A stretch of 46,062 nucleotides of DNA from a virus. A program made the translations under genes and the position numbers. The DNA lies in the IMG/VR virus record IMGVR_UViG_3300011116_001118, positions 1 through 46,062 of that record; one strand, written 5' to 3'. Positions 14,103 to 22,133 of the stretch are shown here, in pieces. Positions within the stretch are counted from its first letter, which is position 1. Each line of letters begins with the position of its first letter. The notes below the pieces were generated by a model that made no database searches, was not told the origin of the DNA, and saw nothing but the letters and a program-made list of their open reading frames with translations.

Positions 14103-15566
14103 GTGGCTGACACGCCTGACGACATCATTAAGCTAGCTTTGAGCCGCTATAAACGGTTGGCGCGTCAGGGGGCCTTTGTCCCTAACGACGAGACTGCTAT
14201 GCCTACAGCTGCTCAAGCTTCCTTTCTGGACGATGTGCGCCACGACCGCCATCGGCAGTACTGGATAGTGTCGGCTAACCGCGCCGGCAAGTCCTTGACG
14301 GTTTTCCGTACTTGCGCCTGGCTTCTTGAAGAGTCTCTCCCGGGGTGGAAACGGCCTGAACGGTGGGGCAAGCAGCCCCTTCTTTTCATTGTCATGGGCC
14401 GAAACGGAAAGCAAATTGAAGATTCCATTCTGCCCTACATCACCTCTGCCCTTGACCCCAATGAGTACAAGATTGTGCGCATCGGAAATATCGTGCAGCG
14501 CCTTGAGCACGTCAATGGGAATCGGGTGGTCTTCCAGTCCATGGAAAACGCCCAGACAGCCCGAGAAAGAGCACAGGGCTATACGGCGCATGCGGTATTT
14601 GTGGATGAGATGCCCCCAATCGTGGAACTCATCACAGAAGGTATGACCCGCCTCTATACTACTGACGGCTACTTCTTTGCCTCCTTCACTCCCCTTGCCT
14701 TCAACTTGGACATCAAGGCAATGGTGGACGGCGCGCAGGAACCACTCGGCAAGAAGTACCGCTTTAAGATGTTTGATAACCCCTCGATTACACCTGACAT
14801 TCAGCAGCGTATTCTTGCTGAAATGGCCCACCTTAGCGAGACTGAGCGCAATGCCCGTCTCTATGGGGACTGGGTTGTCCCTTCTTCCAAAGTATTCAAT
14901 TACACGGATGAGGCCTGCATGCGGGACCTCCCGTCCTCTTATTTCCACGGCTGGCGACATGTGCGCAGCGTGGACCCGGCCATCTCTTCCAAGCTTGGGT
15001 ACGTGCTGGCGGCAGAAGACCCAAAAACAGGCTTTTGGTACATTGTTAAGGCGCTTTATAAAGAGGGCCTCAAGGACCCCAATGCTCTGTTTGACGCTGT
15101 GATGAAAGAGGATGCCAGCTATAATATTATGCGACGGGTCTGTGACCCCCATGAGACCTGGTTTATGGGCCTGTCCTCAGCAAAGGGAGTGACTCATGTG
15201 GCCCCCGTGGACAAAGCCAATCGTAGAGGGGAAATGGTTGCCAACCTACAGAAGAGACTGGGTAGCACCCTCTTCCTCACGCCGGGCTGCTCCGAGTTAC
15301 GCCAAGAGTTGCTTGGGGCCCAATGGAGCGAAACCACCGAAGGAAAGATTGCAAATTCTTCAAAATACCATCAGCTCGATGCTACTCTCTATCTGGTTGA
15401 CTGTCTCCCGGCTGCTGCCCCCACTACGGCCCCTGTGGCCTGGTGGACGGAAGTCCGAGAAAACGACCGTAAGTGGCGAGCAGGTCAGGAAGAAGCTAAG
15501 CGCGTGGCTTCACTAGGAAAAGTACGACGCCGCACCCGCAGGGGTGGGCAGTGGAGTATTGGCTAA
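14103..15566 (+). CDS. terL: terminase large subunit
   Basis: The 487-residue product carries a Walker A motif SANRAGKS (57-64), Walker B AVFVDE (164-169, with Glu169 catalytic) and SFTPL (194-198) as the coupling motif. The RNase H-like nuclease shows acidic residues Asp291 (SVDPA), Asp348 (VCDPHE) and Asp426 (HQLDATL). It is the ATPase motor and nuclease that packages and cuts the genome with the portal. It starts GTG with a weak Shine-Dalgarno. The length is typical for podophages. A basic tail (KVRRRTRRGG) ends the protein. Confidence 0.93.
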   Translation: MADTPDDIIKLALSRYKRLARQGAFVPNDETAMPTAAQASFLDDVRHDRHRQYWIVSANRAGKSLTVFRTCAWLLEESLPGWKRPERWGKQPLLFIVMGRNGKQIEDSILPYITSALDPNEYKIVRIGNIVQRLEHVNGNRVVFQSMENAQTARERAQGYTAHAVFVDEMPPIVELITEGMTRLYTTDGYFFASFTPLAFNLDIKAMVDGAQEPLGKKYRFKMFDNPSITPDIQQRILAEMAHLSETERNARLYGDWVVPSSKVFNYTDEACMRDLPSSYFHGWRHVRSVDPAISSKLGYVLAAEDPKTGFWYIVKALYKEGLKDPNALFDAVMKEDASYNIMRRVCDPHETWFMGLSSAKGVTHVAPVDKANRRGEMVANLQKRLGSTLFLTPGCSELRQELLGAQWSETTEGKIANSSKYHQLDATLYLVDCLPAAAPTTAPVAWWTEVRENDRKWRAGQEEAKRVASLGKVRRRTRRGGQWSIG

Positions 15567-15567
15567 G

Positions 15568-15732
15568 ATGGATATGGTGCTAGTGGCATTTCTCTTGACA
15601 TTTTTGCCGATTCACGGTATTATACTCTGTGGTCTTGTCATGAAGAGGCGGCAATTGGCTGAGGAGCGGGCTAAGGCCCTCTCTCTGATTTCAATTGCCC
15701 GCGGTTCCCGAACCAGGCGAGGCTTTTGGTAA
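15568..15732 (+). CDS. small membrane protein, 54 residues
   Basis: The ATG lies one base after the terminase stop. The protein has one span (VLVAFLLTFLPIHGIILCGL) and a basic cytoplasmic-type tail (KRRQLAEERAK, ending TRRGFW). Its coding region contains a strong promoter (15595-15623), whose TTGACA and TATTAT fall in the codons of the membrane span. It might be a holin-like or envelope protein, but the position between terminase and portal gives no direct clue. Confidence 0.5.
   Translation: MDMVLVAFLLTFLPIHGIILCGLVMKRRQLAEERAKALSLISIARGSRTRRGFW
15595..15623 (+). promoter_or_regulatory. promoter inside the small membrane gene (portal operon)
   Basis: TTGACA (15595-15600) and TATTAT (15618-15623) are 17 bases apart. 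Unlike most promoters here it lacks TGN before the -10, but its -10 is closer to consensus. It would drive the 15732 gene and the portal. Confidence 0.65.
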
Positions 15733-16007
15733 TGAAAATCACAATCGATATTCAGATGCCTACGCGAGAACAGACGCAGGCGGCCAAACGCAAAGTACCT
15801 CTGGAAGAGAGAGTGGACTACGCAATTGACCAGATAATTGCCGGGACGCCTAGCAAGAAGAGGGCGGTCGAGTTTTGTAGAGAAGCTTTTGACTACCTTG
15901 ACAGTATTGAGCATCCAAACGAGAAGCAACAGGCACTCAAAGAACGCCTCAAGCCCGTCATCAACGAATATGGCATGTACCACAAAGGTAGTAGCCAGAA
16001 GGAATAG
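15732..16007 (+). CDS. hypothetical protein, 91 residues, upstream of the portal
   Basis: The ATG overlaps the previous stop (TAATG). The product starts MKITIDIQMPTREQTQ and is a charged, helical protein with a basic middle (SKKRAVEFCREAFDYLD). It is followed two bases later by the portal gene. It could be a small head-assembly factor, but no family is recognised. Confidence 0.6.
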   Translation: MKITIDIQMPTREQTQAAKRKVPLEERVDYAIDQIIAGTPSKKRAVEFCREAFDYLDSIEHPNEKQQALKERLKPVINEYGMYHKGSSQKE

Positions 16008-16009
16008 TC

Positions 16010-18049
16010 GTGGCCAAGCTAGTAAACTGGGATAATGAAACAGCTAAGAATGAGTTGAGCAAGCGCCTTACCAATGCTAAGGACGCCCGCAGAAAATTTG
16101 AGCGAGACTGGGAGCAAAATGAACGGGCAATCTTTTCGACGAGTGCAACGCAGCCTCTCTCGGGTGATGGGCTTCTTGCCGGCGCTAGCGGCATGGTTTC
16201 TCTTAACCCTGTTACGGGCGGCGGGCCTGATTATACTATTAATTATGCTTTTAAGAATTATCGCCTTATCCACTCTCAGCTAGCTGCAAACCCTCCCACA
16301 GTAGTCCCCCGGCCAACCTCTAACGACCCAAGTGACCGCCGGAAGGCAGATGCTGCTGACCGTCTCATCCGGTATGCCCTGCGCCAGTACAACCTAAAGG
16401 AAGTCTTTGACCGTACCTCAGCGTTGGCGCTCCTGCATGGAACCTCCTTCATCCGTGCCTATTGGGACCCCGAAAAAGGCGAGATTGAGGAATTTAACCC
16501 AGAGACTGGCGAAGTAGGCACCGAAGGAGATATGTGCTTTAAGCCTGTGTCTGCTTGGGATATGTTCCTTGACCCCGATGCCCGTTGCTGGGAAGATGTA
16601 AATTACCTCTTCCAACGCATCCTCCTGCCCTACGAAGAAGCCTGTTTCCGTTTTCCAGAGCAGAAAGAGCTGCTCGACAAGCTGCGGATTCAGCAGGACA
16701 ACAGAGCCAGTACCTCCACGCAAGCAATGCTACGGCATCAGCACTTTGACATTGTGGAACTCTACCAATACTGGGAAACTGGACGCCCCTACAACGGATA
16801 CATGGGCCGGTTTTGCTGGTGCGCTGAGGACGGCACTGTGCTTGGCGCAGTAGGTCCGAACCCTGTCCGTTTCAATCCTCCAGTTGACAGAGGCATGCAA
16901 CACCCTGAATCTCCCAAGAACGAACAGCCCACTCGCCCTGGCAAAGCCCAGCTTCCTTTCCATATCTTTACTGACGTAGATGTTCCCGAGACTCCGTGGG
17001 GTAAAGCGAGCACCGCCTACCAGGCCCCGCTCCAGTCCCTCCATAACGACTTGCTCAATGCTAGCGTGGACATGGTTGAAGCCCATGGTGTGGCACGGAT
17101 TATCCTCCCTGAAGGCAGTGAAATTGCTGACGGGAGCATTACCAACTCCAACTGGGACATCATTAAGACTACGGGTAACCAGTCACCCCACTTTATGGAA
17201 CCCCTCCCCATGCCTTCTGCCCTGCCCCAGATGTTGCAGGTGGCCAAGGCGGGGATTGACGATATGGCCGGGGTCAATGAGAGTATGTTTGGGCAGCAAA
17301 GCCGGGAGCAGTCCGGTTTCTCTATGCAATACGCCACTCAACAGGCTAACCTGATTCGCCACCGCCTGTTCGTGAAATACACCATGCTGACGGAGGCCGT
17401 CTACAAGTCCTACCTGAACATGGTGCGCAAATACTGGCAAATCCCTAGAACTATCAATGTGTTAGGCAAAGAAAAGGCTTTTGAGGCCTACGACATCCAG
17501 GGGGCCGACATTGAGGGGGGATTTGACATCGTTGCCGAATACGGCACCTCGCTCTCCCTTGACCCCATGACCCGGCGGCAGGAAATTGTCCAAATGATGC
17601 CGGTACTTGAGAAGGCGGGCATCCAGACCCGCACCATTCTCCAGATGATGAAGCTTAATGAACTGGAAGGCATCTATGATAGGGTGCAAATGGCTAGCGA
17701 CCGGCAGCGGGAAATATTTGAGGCCATGATTAACCAGGACATCTACATTGCCCCGCGTGAGATTGCTGACCACCAGAACATGTTGGCGTATGCTTATGAT
17801 TTTATTATGAGTTCTGAATTCAGCTTCCTATCGGAGGCCCATAAGCAACTCGTAGAGCGCCACATTCATGAGCGTGAGCAGATAGCTGCCCAAGGCCCCG
17901 CCGCCCAGCAGCAACAGCAGGCAATGGGCGGTCAGCCCGGAGCTATGCCTCCCGGGGGCGGCCCTCAGCCAGGAGCCCCGGCAGGACCCCAGCCCCAATT
18001 ACCCACAGGGCCGGCTAACATGGCAGCCGCCGGTGGACCCCCTCAATAA
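16010..18049 (+). CDS. portal protein
   Basis: The 679-residue product has features of podophage portals: an N-terminal charged helix region, then NYAFKNYRLIHSQLAANPP and DRRKADAADRLIRYALRQY, a conserved stretch with GTSFIRAYWDPE (about 148-159) and VSAWDMFLDPDA, and a long helical C-terminal half. The final 70 residues are Gln, Pro and Gly-rich and probably disordered. It forms the ring at the packaging vertex and docks the terminase and the adaptor. It starts GTG and lies in the expected order portal, scaffold, capsid. Confidence 0.88.
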   Translation: MAKLVNWDNETAKNELSKRLTNAKDARRKFERDWEQNERAIFSTSATQPLSGDGLLAGASGMVSLNPVTGGGPDYTINYAFKNYRLIHSQLAANPPTVVPRPTSNDPSDRRKADAADRLIRYALRQYNLKEVFDRTSALALLHGTSFIRAYWDPEKGEIEEFNPETGEVGTEGDMCFKPVSAWDMFLDPDARCWEDVNYLFQRILLPYEEACFRFPEQKELLDKLRIQQDNRASTSTQAMLRHQHFDIVELYQYWETGRPYNGYMGRFCWCAEDGTVLGAVGPNPVRFNPPVDRGMQHPESPKNEQPTRPGKAQLPFHIFTDVDVPETPWGKASTAYQAPLQSLHNDLLNASVDMVEAHGVARIILPEGSEIADGSITNSNWDIIKTTGNQSPHFMEPLPMPSALPQMLQVAKAGIDDMAGVNESMFGQQSREQSGFSMQYATQQANLIRHRLFVKYTMLTEAVYKSYLNMVRKYWQIPRTINVLGKEKAFEAYDIQGADIEGGFDIVAEYGTSLSLDPMTRRQEIVQMMPVLEKAGIQTRTILQMMKLNELEGIYDRVQMASDRQREIFEAMINQDIYIAPREIADHQNMLAYAYDFIMSSEFSFLSEAHKQLVERHIHEREQIAAQGPAAQQQQQAMGGQPGAMPPGGGPQPGAPAGPQPQLPTGPANMAAAGGPPQ

Positions 18050-18055
18050 AAAAGC

Positions 18056-18084
18056 TTGACATTTGCCCCCCATTATGCTAGTGT
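18056..18084 (+). promoter_or_regulatory. promoter, extended -10 (scaffold and capsid)
   Basis: TTGACA (18056-18061), 17-base spacer, TAGTGT (18079-18084) with TGC before it. It starts just after the portal stop and would give abundant scaffold and capsid transcripts. Confidence 0.7.
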
Positions 18085-18274
18085 CAAACTAATCCCCCGT
18101 CTGCGAGTGCAGAGACACGAGGAGGCCGGACCTAAACCACCCGAGCCTCCGACTGTTCCCTCCTTCCAAGGACCCAAAGAGCCCATCCCAGTTCCTGGGC
18201 CGGCTTGAATAACGCTGGTAACCCCAGCCCCTCCGCCCATCCCCACCACTCCGGGCCGGCACAAGGAGAATAGT
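18085..18274 (+). promoter_or_regulatory. long structured leader of the scaffold gene
   Basis: About 180 bases separate the promoter from the ATG. TCTGC-GAGT-GCAGA (from about 18101) is a perfect hairpin, and GAGG and CCTC blocks pair further on. The rest is C-rich. AAGGAG precedes the ATG. It lacks the GGTGCTGC core seen in other leaders, but the length suggests RNA-level control or stabilisation. Confidence 0.35.
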
Positions 18275-19393
18275 ATGAGTGATTTAGCCCCCGCGGCCAA
18301 AGTGGCCGACCCCGTAACAGCTGCCTTTGATGCCTTCAAATCTGGAAGCGACATTGAAAAGGCTGTCTACGGAACCCAGAGCAAACCGAGTGCGGTGCCC
18401 GCGAAAGCCACGCCCCAACCTGGTGCAGCCCTGGACGCTCCTGAGCAGGAAGCTGCAGAGAGCACGTCTCCTGAAACCCCGTCTGAAGAGGCTGCTCCCG
18501 CCGAGGCAAAAGCTGAAGGCAACGAGCTACCCCCTGAAGAAGAGGTCCTCGTCACAGATGAGTCTGGTGCTCGCCGCCGCCTTAAGGTGAGTTACACGGA
18601 TAGGGAGAAAATCAAGAAAGCATACGAAATGGCAGCCGGTATGCGAAAGGCGTTCAGTGAACGGGACCAAGTGAAACAGCGCCTCGGTGCAATCGAGGGC
18701 GAATTCAAGGACCTGAAGAGCAGCTGGACGGCACTTGAAGAGGCATTTAGTAAGCAAGGCGTTGCAGGGATTGTGAATCTACTTGGCGGAAAACAGGACG
18801 CTTTCGAGCAGTTCATGAAGTCCGAAGTAGAGAAGCGCAACCGGTATGCGACGGCCAGCCCAGAAGAGCGCCAGCAGATGGACCTCCAAGCAATGCTTGA
18901 GCAGGAACGCGCTGAGAAGAAAGCTCTGATGGACAAAGTGCAAGCAGACTTGCAGCGGAGTGAAGAAGCAAAGAAGACGGCCGAGCAAAAGCAGGCAGAG
19001 TCAGTGCTCTACCCCACGTTCGACAAGTACCGCTTCACTGGCAAACTTGGTGACGAGTCTCTGGAGCAGCAACTCGATAGCGCAGTCTGGACACAGGCTC
19101 GCGAGAAATTGATGGCTCTCCCAGATGACGCAGAAATCACCCCAGCCATGGTTGACAAGGCTTTCCGCGAGACGGCAAATACGTTCAGGAAAGCGATTGA
19201 CAAGCAGGCTGGTGAGAAGGTCAAGCAAGTCTCTGCTACTAAAAAGCAGGCAGCACAGGAAGCCGCAGCCGCAGCGGTTCAAGGCGGGAACAGGGCAGGT
19301 GCCTCCTCACAGCAGGCAGTTGCTGCACATATGAAAAATAGTGACTTCGGCGGACTGTTCCGCGATGTCTTCAGTGGTAAAATCAAGTTATAA
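18275..19393 (+). CDS. scaffolding protein
   Basis: The 372-residue product has the usual scaffold build: a disordered, acidic, Ala/Pro/Glu-rich first third (EEAAPAEAKAEGNELPPEEE), a long charged coiled-coil middle, and a basic C-terminal segment ending FSGKIKL. The C terminus would bind the capsid shell during assembly. It lies between portal and capsid. No protease motif is visible. Confidence comes from composition and position, as scaffolds diverge fast. Confidence 0.75.
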   Translation: MSDLAPAAKVADPVTAAFDAFKSGSDIEKAVYGTQSKPSAVPAKATPQPGAALDAPEQEAAESTSPETPSEEAAPAEAKAEGNELPPEEEVLVTDESGARRRLKVSYTDREKIKKAYEMAAGMRKAFSERDQVKQRLGAIEGEFKDLKSSWTALEEAFSKQGVAGIVNLLGGKQDAFEQFMKSEVEKRNRYATASPEERQQMDLQAMLEQERAEKKALMDKVQADLQRSEEAKKTAEQKQAESVLYPTFDKYRFTGKLGDESLEQQLDSAVWTQAREKLMALPDDAEITPAMVDKAFRETANTFRKAIDKQAGEKVKQVSATKKQAAQEAAAAAVQGGNRAGASSQQAVAAHMKNSDFGGLFRDVFSGKIKL

Positions 19394-19405
19394 AGGTAAC
19401 ATCTA

Positions 19406-19615
19406 ATGGCTCTTAAAGCTTCAAAAGAAGCCCAAAAGACAGTTAAGCAAGCCAAAGTACCAAACAAGCGGGAGCGTGCAGCTTCCCAGTTTGGTCAATT
19501 GGACAGCATGACTAGCTCTTACTGGGCATCAGCAGCTCCCAAGACAATTCAGGAAGCAATCGAAAGATTGGCAAAAGCAGTTTCAAACAGCGGCGCAAGC
19601 CCCATCGCTCAATAA
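19406..19615 (+). CDS. small basic protein between scaffold and capsid, 69 residues
   Basis: The ATG lies 12 bases after the scaffold stop. The first half is basic (KASKEAQKTVKQAKVPNKRE), the second half polar. It is followed 17 bases later by the capsid gene, so it is strongly expressed along with it. Its role may be head decoration or assembly; sequence gives no more. Confidence 0.6.
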   Translation: MALKASKEAQKTVKQAKVPNKRERAASQFGQLDSMTSSYWASAAPKTIQEAIERLAKAVSNSGASPIAQ

Positions 19616-19632
19616 GCAAAGGATAATACATC

Positions 19633-20991
19633 ATGGCATTTAGTTCTATTGAAAACGGAGCACTTGGTAAGTTGCTCCAAATCAGCTTCTCGGAAGGCGT
19701 TCGCAGCCAGATTTCGGCTGACTACTCTGACTGGGAACAAATTAAGATGAACCGCATCGGCGACCCGAACGGCCGCGAACATCGGTTCCTGTTCCAGCGT
19801 TCTTACGGCCCTGCAGCAGTGCAGTATCGTAACCCGAACTTCTCAAGCGCTTTCCCTGCATCACAGCAAATCACTGTTTCTGAACACAGTGCTGTGTACA
19901 AGGAACTCGAAGCAACCATCGAGATTGACTATAACCTGTGGTTCCAACTCCAGAAGAGCCCGGCGAAATACGCAGACCAACTCGGGCTGGAAATCCAGTC
20001 GAAGGCTATTGCTCTGAAGCGCCGCATGGCAGCTGACCTCTACGCTGACGGAACTGGTGTTATCGCTCAGTGTGCAGCTGCTTCTATCAGCGCCGGCAAA
20101 GTCCTCCTCACGGTTGACGCTTCCAACACGGCACGCGGCCACCTTGGCTTCTGCGAATACTACGACCTTCTGGTTCCGTACAACGCAGCTGGCTCAACCC
20201 AGCGCACCCCTGTCGTTTCTTCGGGCACGTTCTACGCTTACCGCGTTGATTCCAAAGACCGCCCCAATGACCAAGTTATGCTGGCTGCAGTTGACGCTGC
20301 CGGTAACCAGTTGACGGTCACTGGCTTGGGCGGATTGGTTGCTACCGATGCATTCTACCGCGTTGGTCAGCCCACTATCCCCAACCTGTCGTCCATCTCT
20401 GACTACGGTACGGCTACCGAAGTCTGGGCAGGACTGGAATCGCTGGCTGCTTCTGACGGCCGCCAAGTTCATGGTATCACCATGAGCGGGCTGTCTGCTG
20501 GTTCGGCATACGACTGCGGTAACAACCCCATTGACGTGTCCTACCTCCAAGCTGGCCTTGACCAGACCAAAATCAACGTTGGTCCTGGCGCATACAGCTG
20601 GAAGAAGATGAGCATGGCTCCTGAAACCCACGCTGCTTTCGTCGAGTCTCGTGAAACCGACCGCCGCTTTGTAACCAAAGATGACGCCGTTCGCGGTATC
20701 AAAGTCTTTGGCTTCCAGCACGGAAATGACTTCCTCGAATCTTACACCTCTGAATATGTTCCCAAGAAGCGCATCTGGTGCTTGCCGGAACAAAAGGCAG
20801 GAAACAAGGTTCTGGAATGGCAAGGAACGGACTTCGAGCCAGTTCGCGTTAAGGGCTCGGACGAGTTCATGCTGAAGCCGGGTACGTCTGGCGGCCACGA
20901 GCGCCGGGTTGTTAGCTACATGCACTCCCTGGGAGTCATGATTAACAAGCACCCTGCAGCTTGCCTCCGTCTCCACAACTTTACCGCCTAA
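19633..20991 (+). CDS. major capsid protein
   Basis: The 452-residue product starts at an ATG after AAAGGAT. It follows scaffold, uses common codons, and has the mixed beta-alpha composition of HK97-fold capsid proteins: LEATIEIDYNLWFQL, then a helix QLGLEIQSKAIALKRRMAAD, a middle with INVGPGAYSWKKMSM, and a C-terminal VVSYMHSLGVMINKHPA. The family resembles capsid proteins of podophages with a 'QISADYSDWEQIKMNRIGD' opening. The length is normal for an unprocessed capsid protein. Exact family from memory is uncertain, but position and composition are strong. Confidence 0.82.
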   Translation: MAFSSIENGALGKLLQISFSEGVRSQISADYSDWEQIKMNRIGDPNGREHRFLFQRSYGPAAVQYRNPNFSSAFPASQQITVSEHSAVYKELEATIEIDYNLWFQLQKSPAKYADQLGLEIQSKAIALKRRMAADLYADGTGVIAQCAAASISAGKVLLTVDASNTARGHLGFCEYYDLLVPYNAAGSTQRTPVVSSGTFYAYRVDSKDRPNDQVMLAAVDAAGNQLTVTGLGGLVATDAFYRVGQPTIPNLSSISDYGTATEVWAGLESLAASDGRQVHGITMSGLSAGSAYDCGNNPIDVSYLQAGLDQTKINVGPGAYSWKKMSMAPETHAAFVESRETDRRFVTKDDAVRGIKVFGFQHGNDFLESYTSEYVPKKRIWCLPEQKAGNKVLEWQGTDFEPVRVKGSDEFMLKPGTSGGHERRVVSYMHSLGVMINKHPAACLRLHNFTA

Positions 20992-21004
20992 GCCTAACAG
21001 GGAC

Positions 21005-21024
21005 GGTAGCACTTCGGTGCTATC
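21005..21024 (+). terminator. UUCG-capped hairpin after the capsid gene
   Basis: GGTAGCAC-TTCG-GTGCTATC is an eight-base stem (one G-U pair) closed by the very stable C(UUCG)G loop, 13 bases after the capsid stop. No T-tract follows, so it may stabilise the capsid mRNA 3' end or be a processing site, more than end transcription. Its GGTGCTATCGCC half resembles the leader element found elsewhere. The remaining bases to 21158 hold no gene that I can see. Confidence 0.55.
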
Positions 21025-21158
21025 GCCCCTCAGTGATTTAGTTGGCCTTCTCTGCGGAGAAGTCAGGGTTTGGCGGAGTTCCCTGCGAATACAAACCGCT
21101 TTTCTTTCATTGTCCCACTCCCGAGCCCCATGTGGGCGGGCCCTACTAGGAACTAAAA

Positions 21159-22133
21159 GTGGCAACTACACTGACTCCAAATCTGAAGCTGCGGGTAGAC
21201 TCAAATCTGACCGCATCTGCTAAATATAACCTGAATCGGATTGATGCCCTTGGCGCAGTTTTTCAGCTGGACAACACTAACGCTGCTGTCATTCGGAGTG
21301 CTGAGGGAATCATATTTCGTCCCAACGACTCTACTGTGGGTGGGACAGGCGCTGGTGGTTCTGTCCAGTTTGGTGCTGAGGGACAGCCTGTTGAAAGCGT
21401 GGCTATCCACGCAGACACCTTTGAAGTAAACGCCCCCCTCTCCCTTGCGGACCAGGGCGCTGGCGGAACCAAGTCCCTCCTCTTCCAGTATGACTCCACT
21501 CTCAATGGCTCAGTAGACACTGCAGCCGACCGAACCCTTAAGCTCGATTTGAATGGGGCCGACAGGCAGCTCATTCTGGGCGGAGACCTCTCTTTGGTGG
21601 GGGGAAGCCTGTCCCTGACGGCCAGTGCTCCAGTAGCATGGACCCTCCCTGCTGCCGACGCTGCCGGTACTCTTACTAATGATGGCTCTGGCAACCTCTC
21701 CTGGAATACTGCCGGAGTAGGCACTGTTACCAGTGTGGCCCTAACTGCCCCTTCCATGTTCTCTGTGAGTGGCTCCCCCGTCACAAGTGCAGGCTCCTTG
21801 GGCCTCTCGTTTGCTAATCAGGCCGCCAACCTATTCTTGGCAGGTCCTGCAAGCGGCGGCGCGGCCCAGCCAGACTTCCGGGCCCTCACTGCAGCAGACC
21901 TCCAGTCCATCCCCGGCTACCGGGCAATGAGCCAGGCCTGGACCAGCGGCACCTCTCTTGTTATTACGCACAACTGGGGCACCCGCAAAATCATCATTGA
22001 AATTCTCGATGGCGATGCTAACTATTCGGAAGTCTTTGCTGACTCTGAGGAGCGCGACACCGATAACACAGTTACCCTTTCCACTAATCAAGCCCCTAAC
22101 AATTGGCTAGTCTTACTTAAAGAGGTTCCGTAA
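21159..22133 (+). CDS. tail fibre/receptor-binding protein, 324 residues
   Basis: It starts GTG after AGGA. The opening MATTLTPNLKLRVDSNLTAS is a fibre-attachment N terminus. The middle is beta-structured with repeats such as LKLDLNGADRQLILGGDLSL. It contains a linker LTNDGSGNLSWNTAGVGTVT typical of fibre shafts and ends in a domain beginning MSQAWTSGTSLVITHNWGT, which is shared in style with the end of the next gene (DWTSGTSFSFTHGL). The shared end domain suggests a common trimer tip. Confidence 0.7.
   Translation: MATTLTPNLKLRVDSNLTASAKYNLNRIDALGAVFQLDNTNAAVIRSAEGIIFRPNDSTVGGTGAGGSVQFGAEGQPVESVAIHADTFEVNAPLSLADQGAGGTKSLLFQYDSTLNGSVDTAADRTLKLDLNGADRQLILGGDLSLVGGSLSLTASAPVAWTLPAADAAGTLTNDGSGNLSWNTAGVGTVTSVALTAPSMFSVSGSPVTSAGSLGLSFANQAANLFLAGPASGGAAQPDFRALTAADLQSIPGYRAMSQAWTSGTSLVITHNWGTRKIIIEILDGDANYSEVFADSEERDTDNTVTLSTNQAPNNWLVLLKEVP

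Noticed and set aside
14133-15152. 339-residue open frame antisense to the large terminase
   Set aside because: The terminase frame carries all expected catalytic motifs; the antisense frame has none and a His/Pro-rich composition.
21000-21158. tRNA-like look of the spacer after the capsid gene
   Set aside because: No full cloverleaf with a T-arm and acceptor stem can be drawn; only the UUCG hairpin is well supported.
20194-21165. 323-residue open frame antisense to the capsid gene
   Set aside because: It mirrors the capsid gene's codon pattern and has no ribosome site or known motif.
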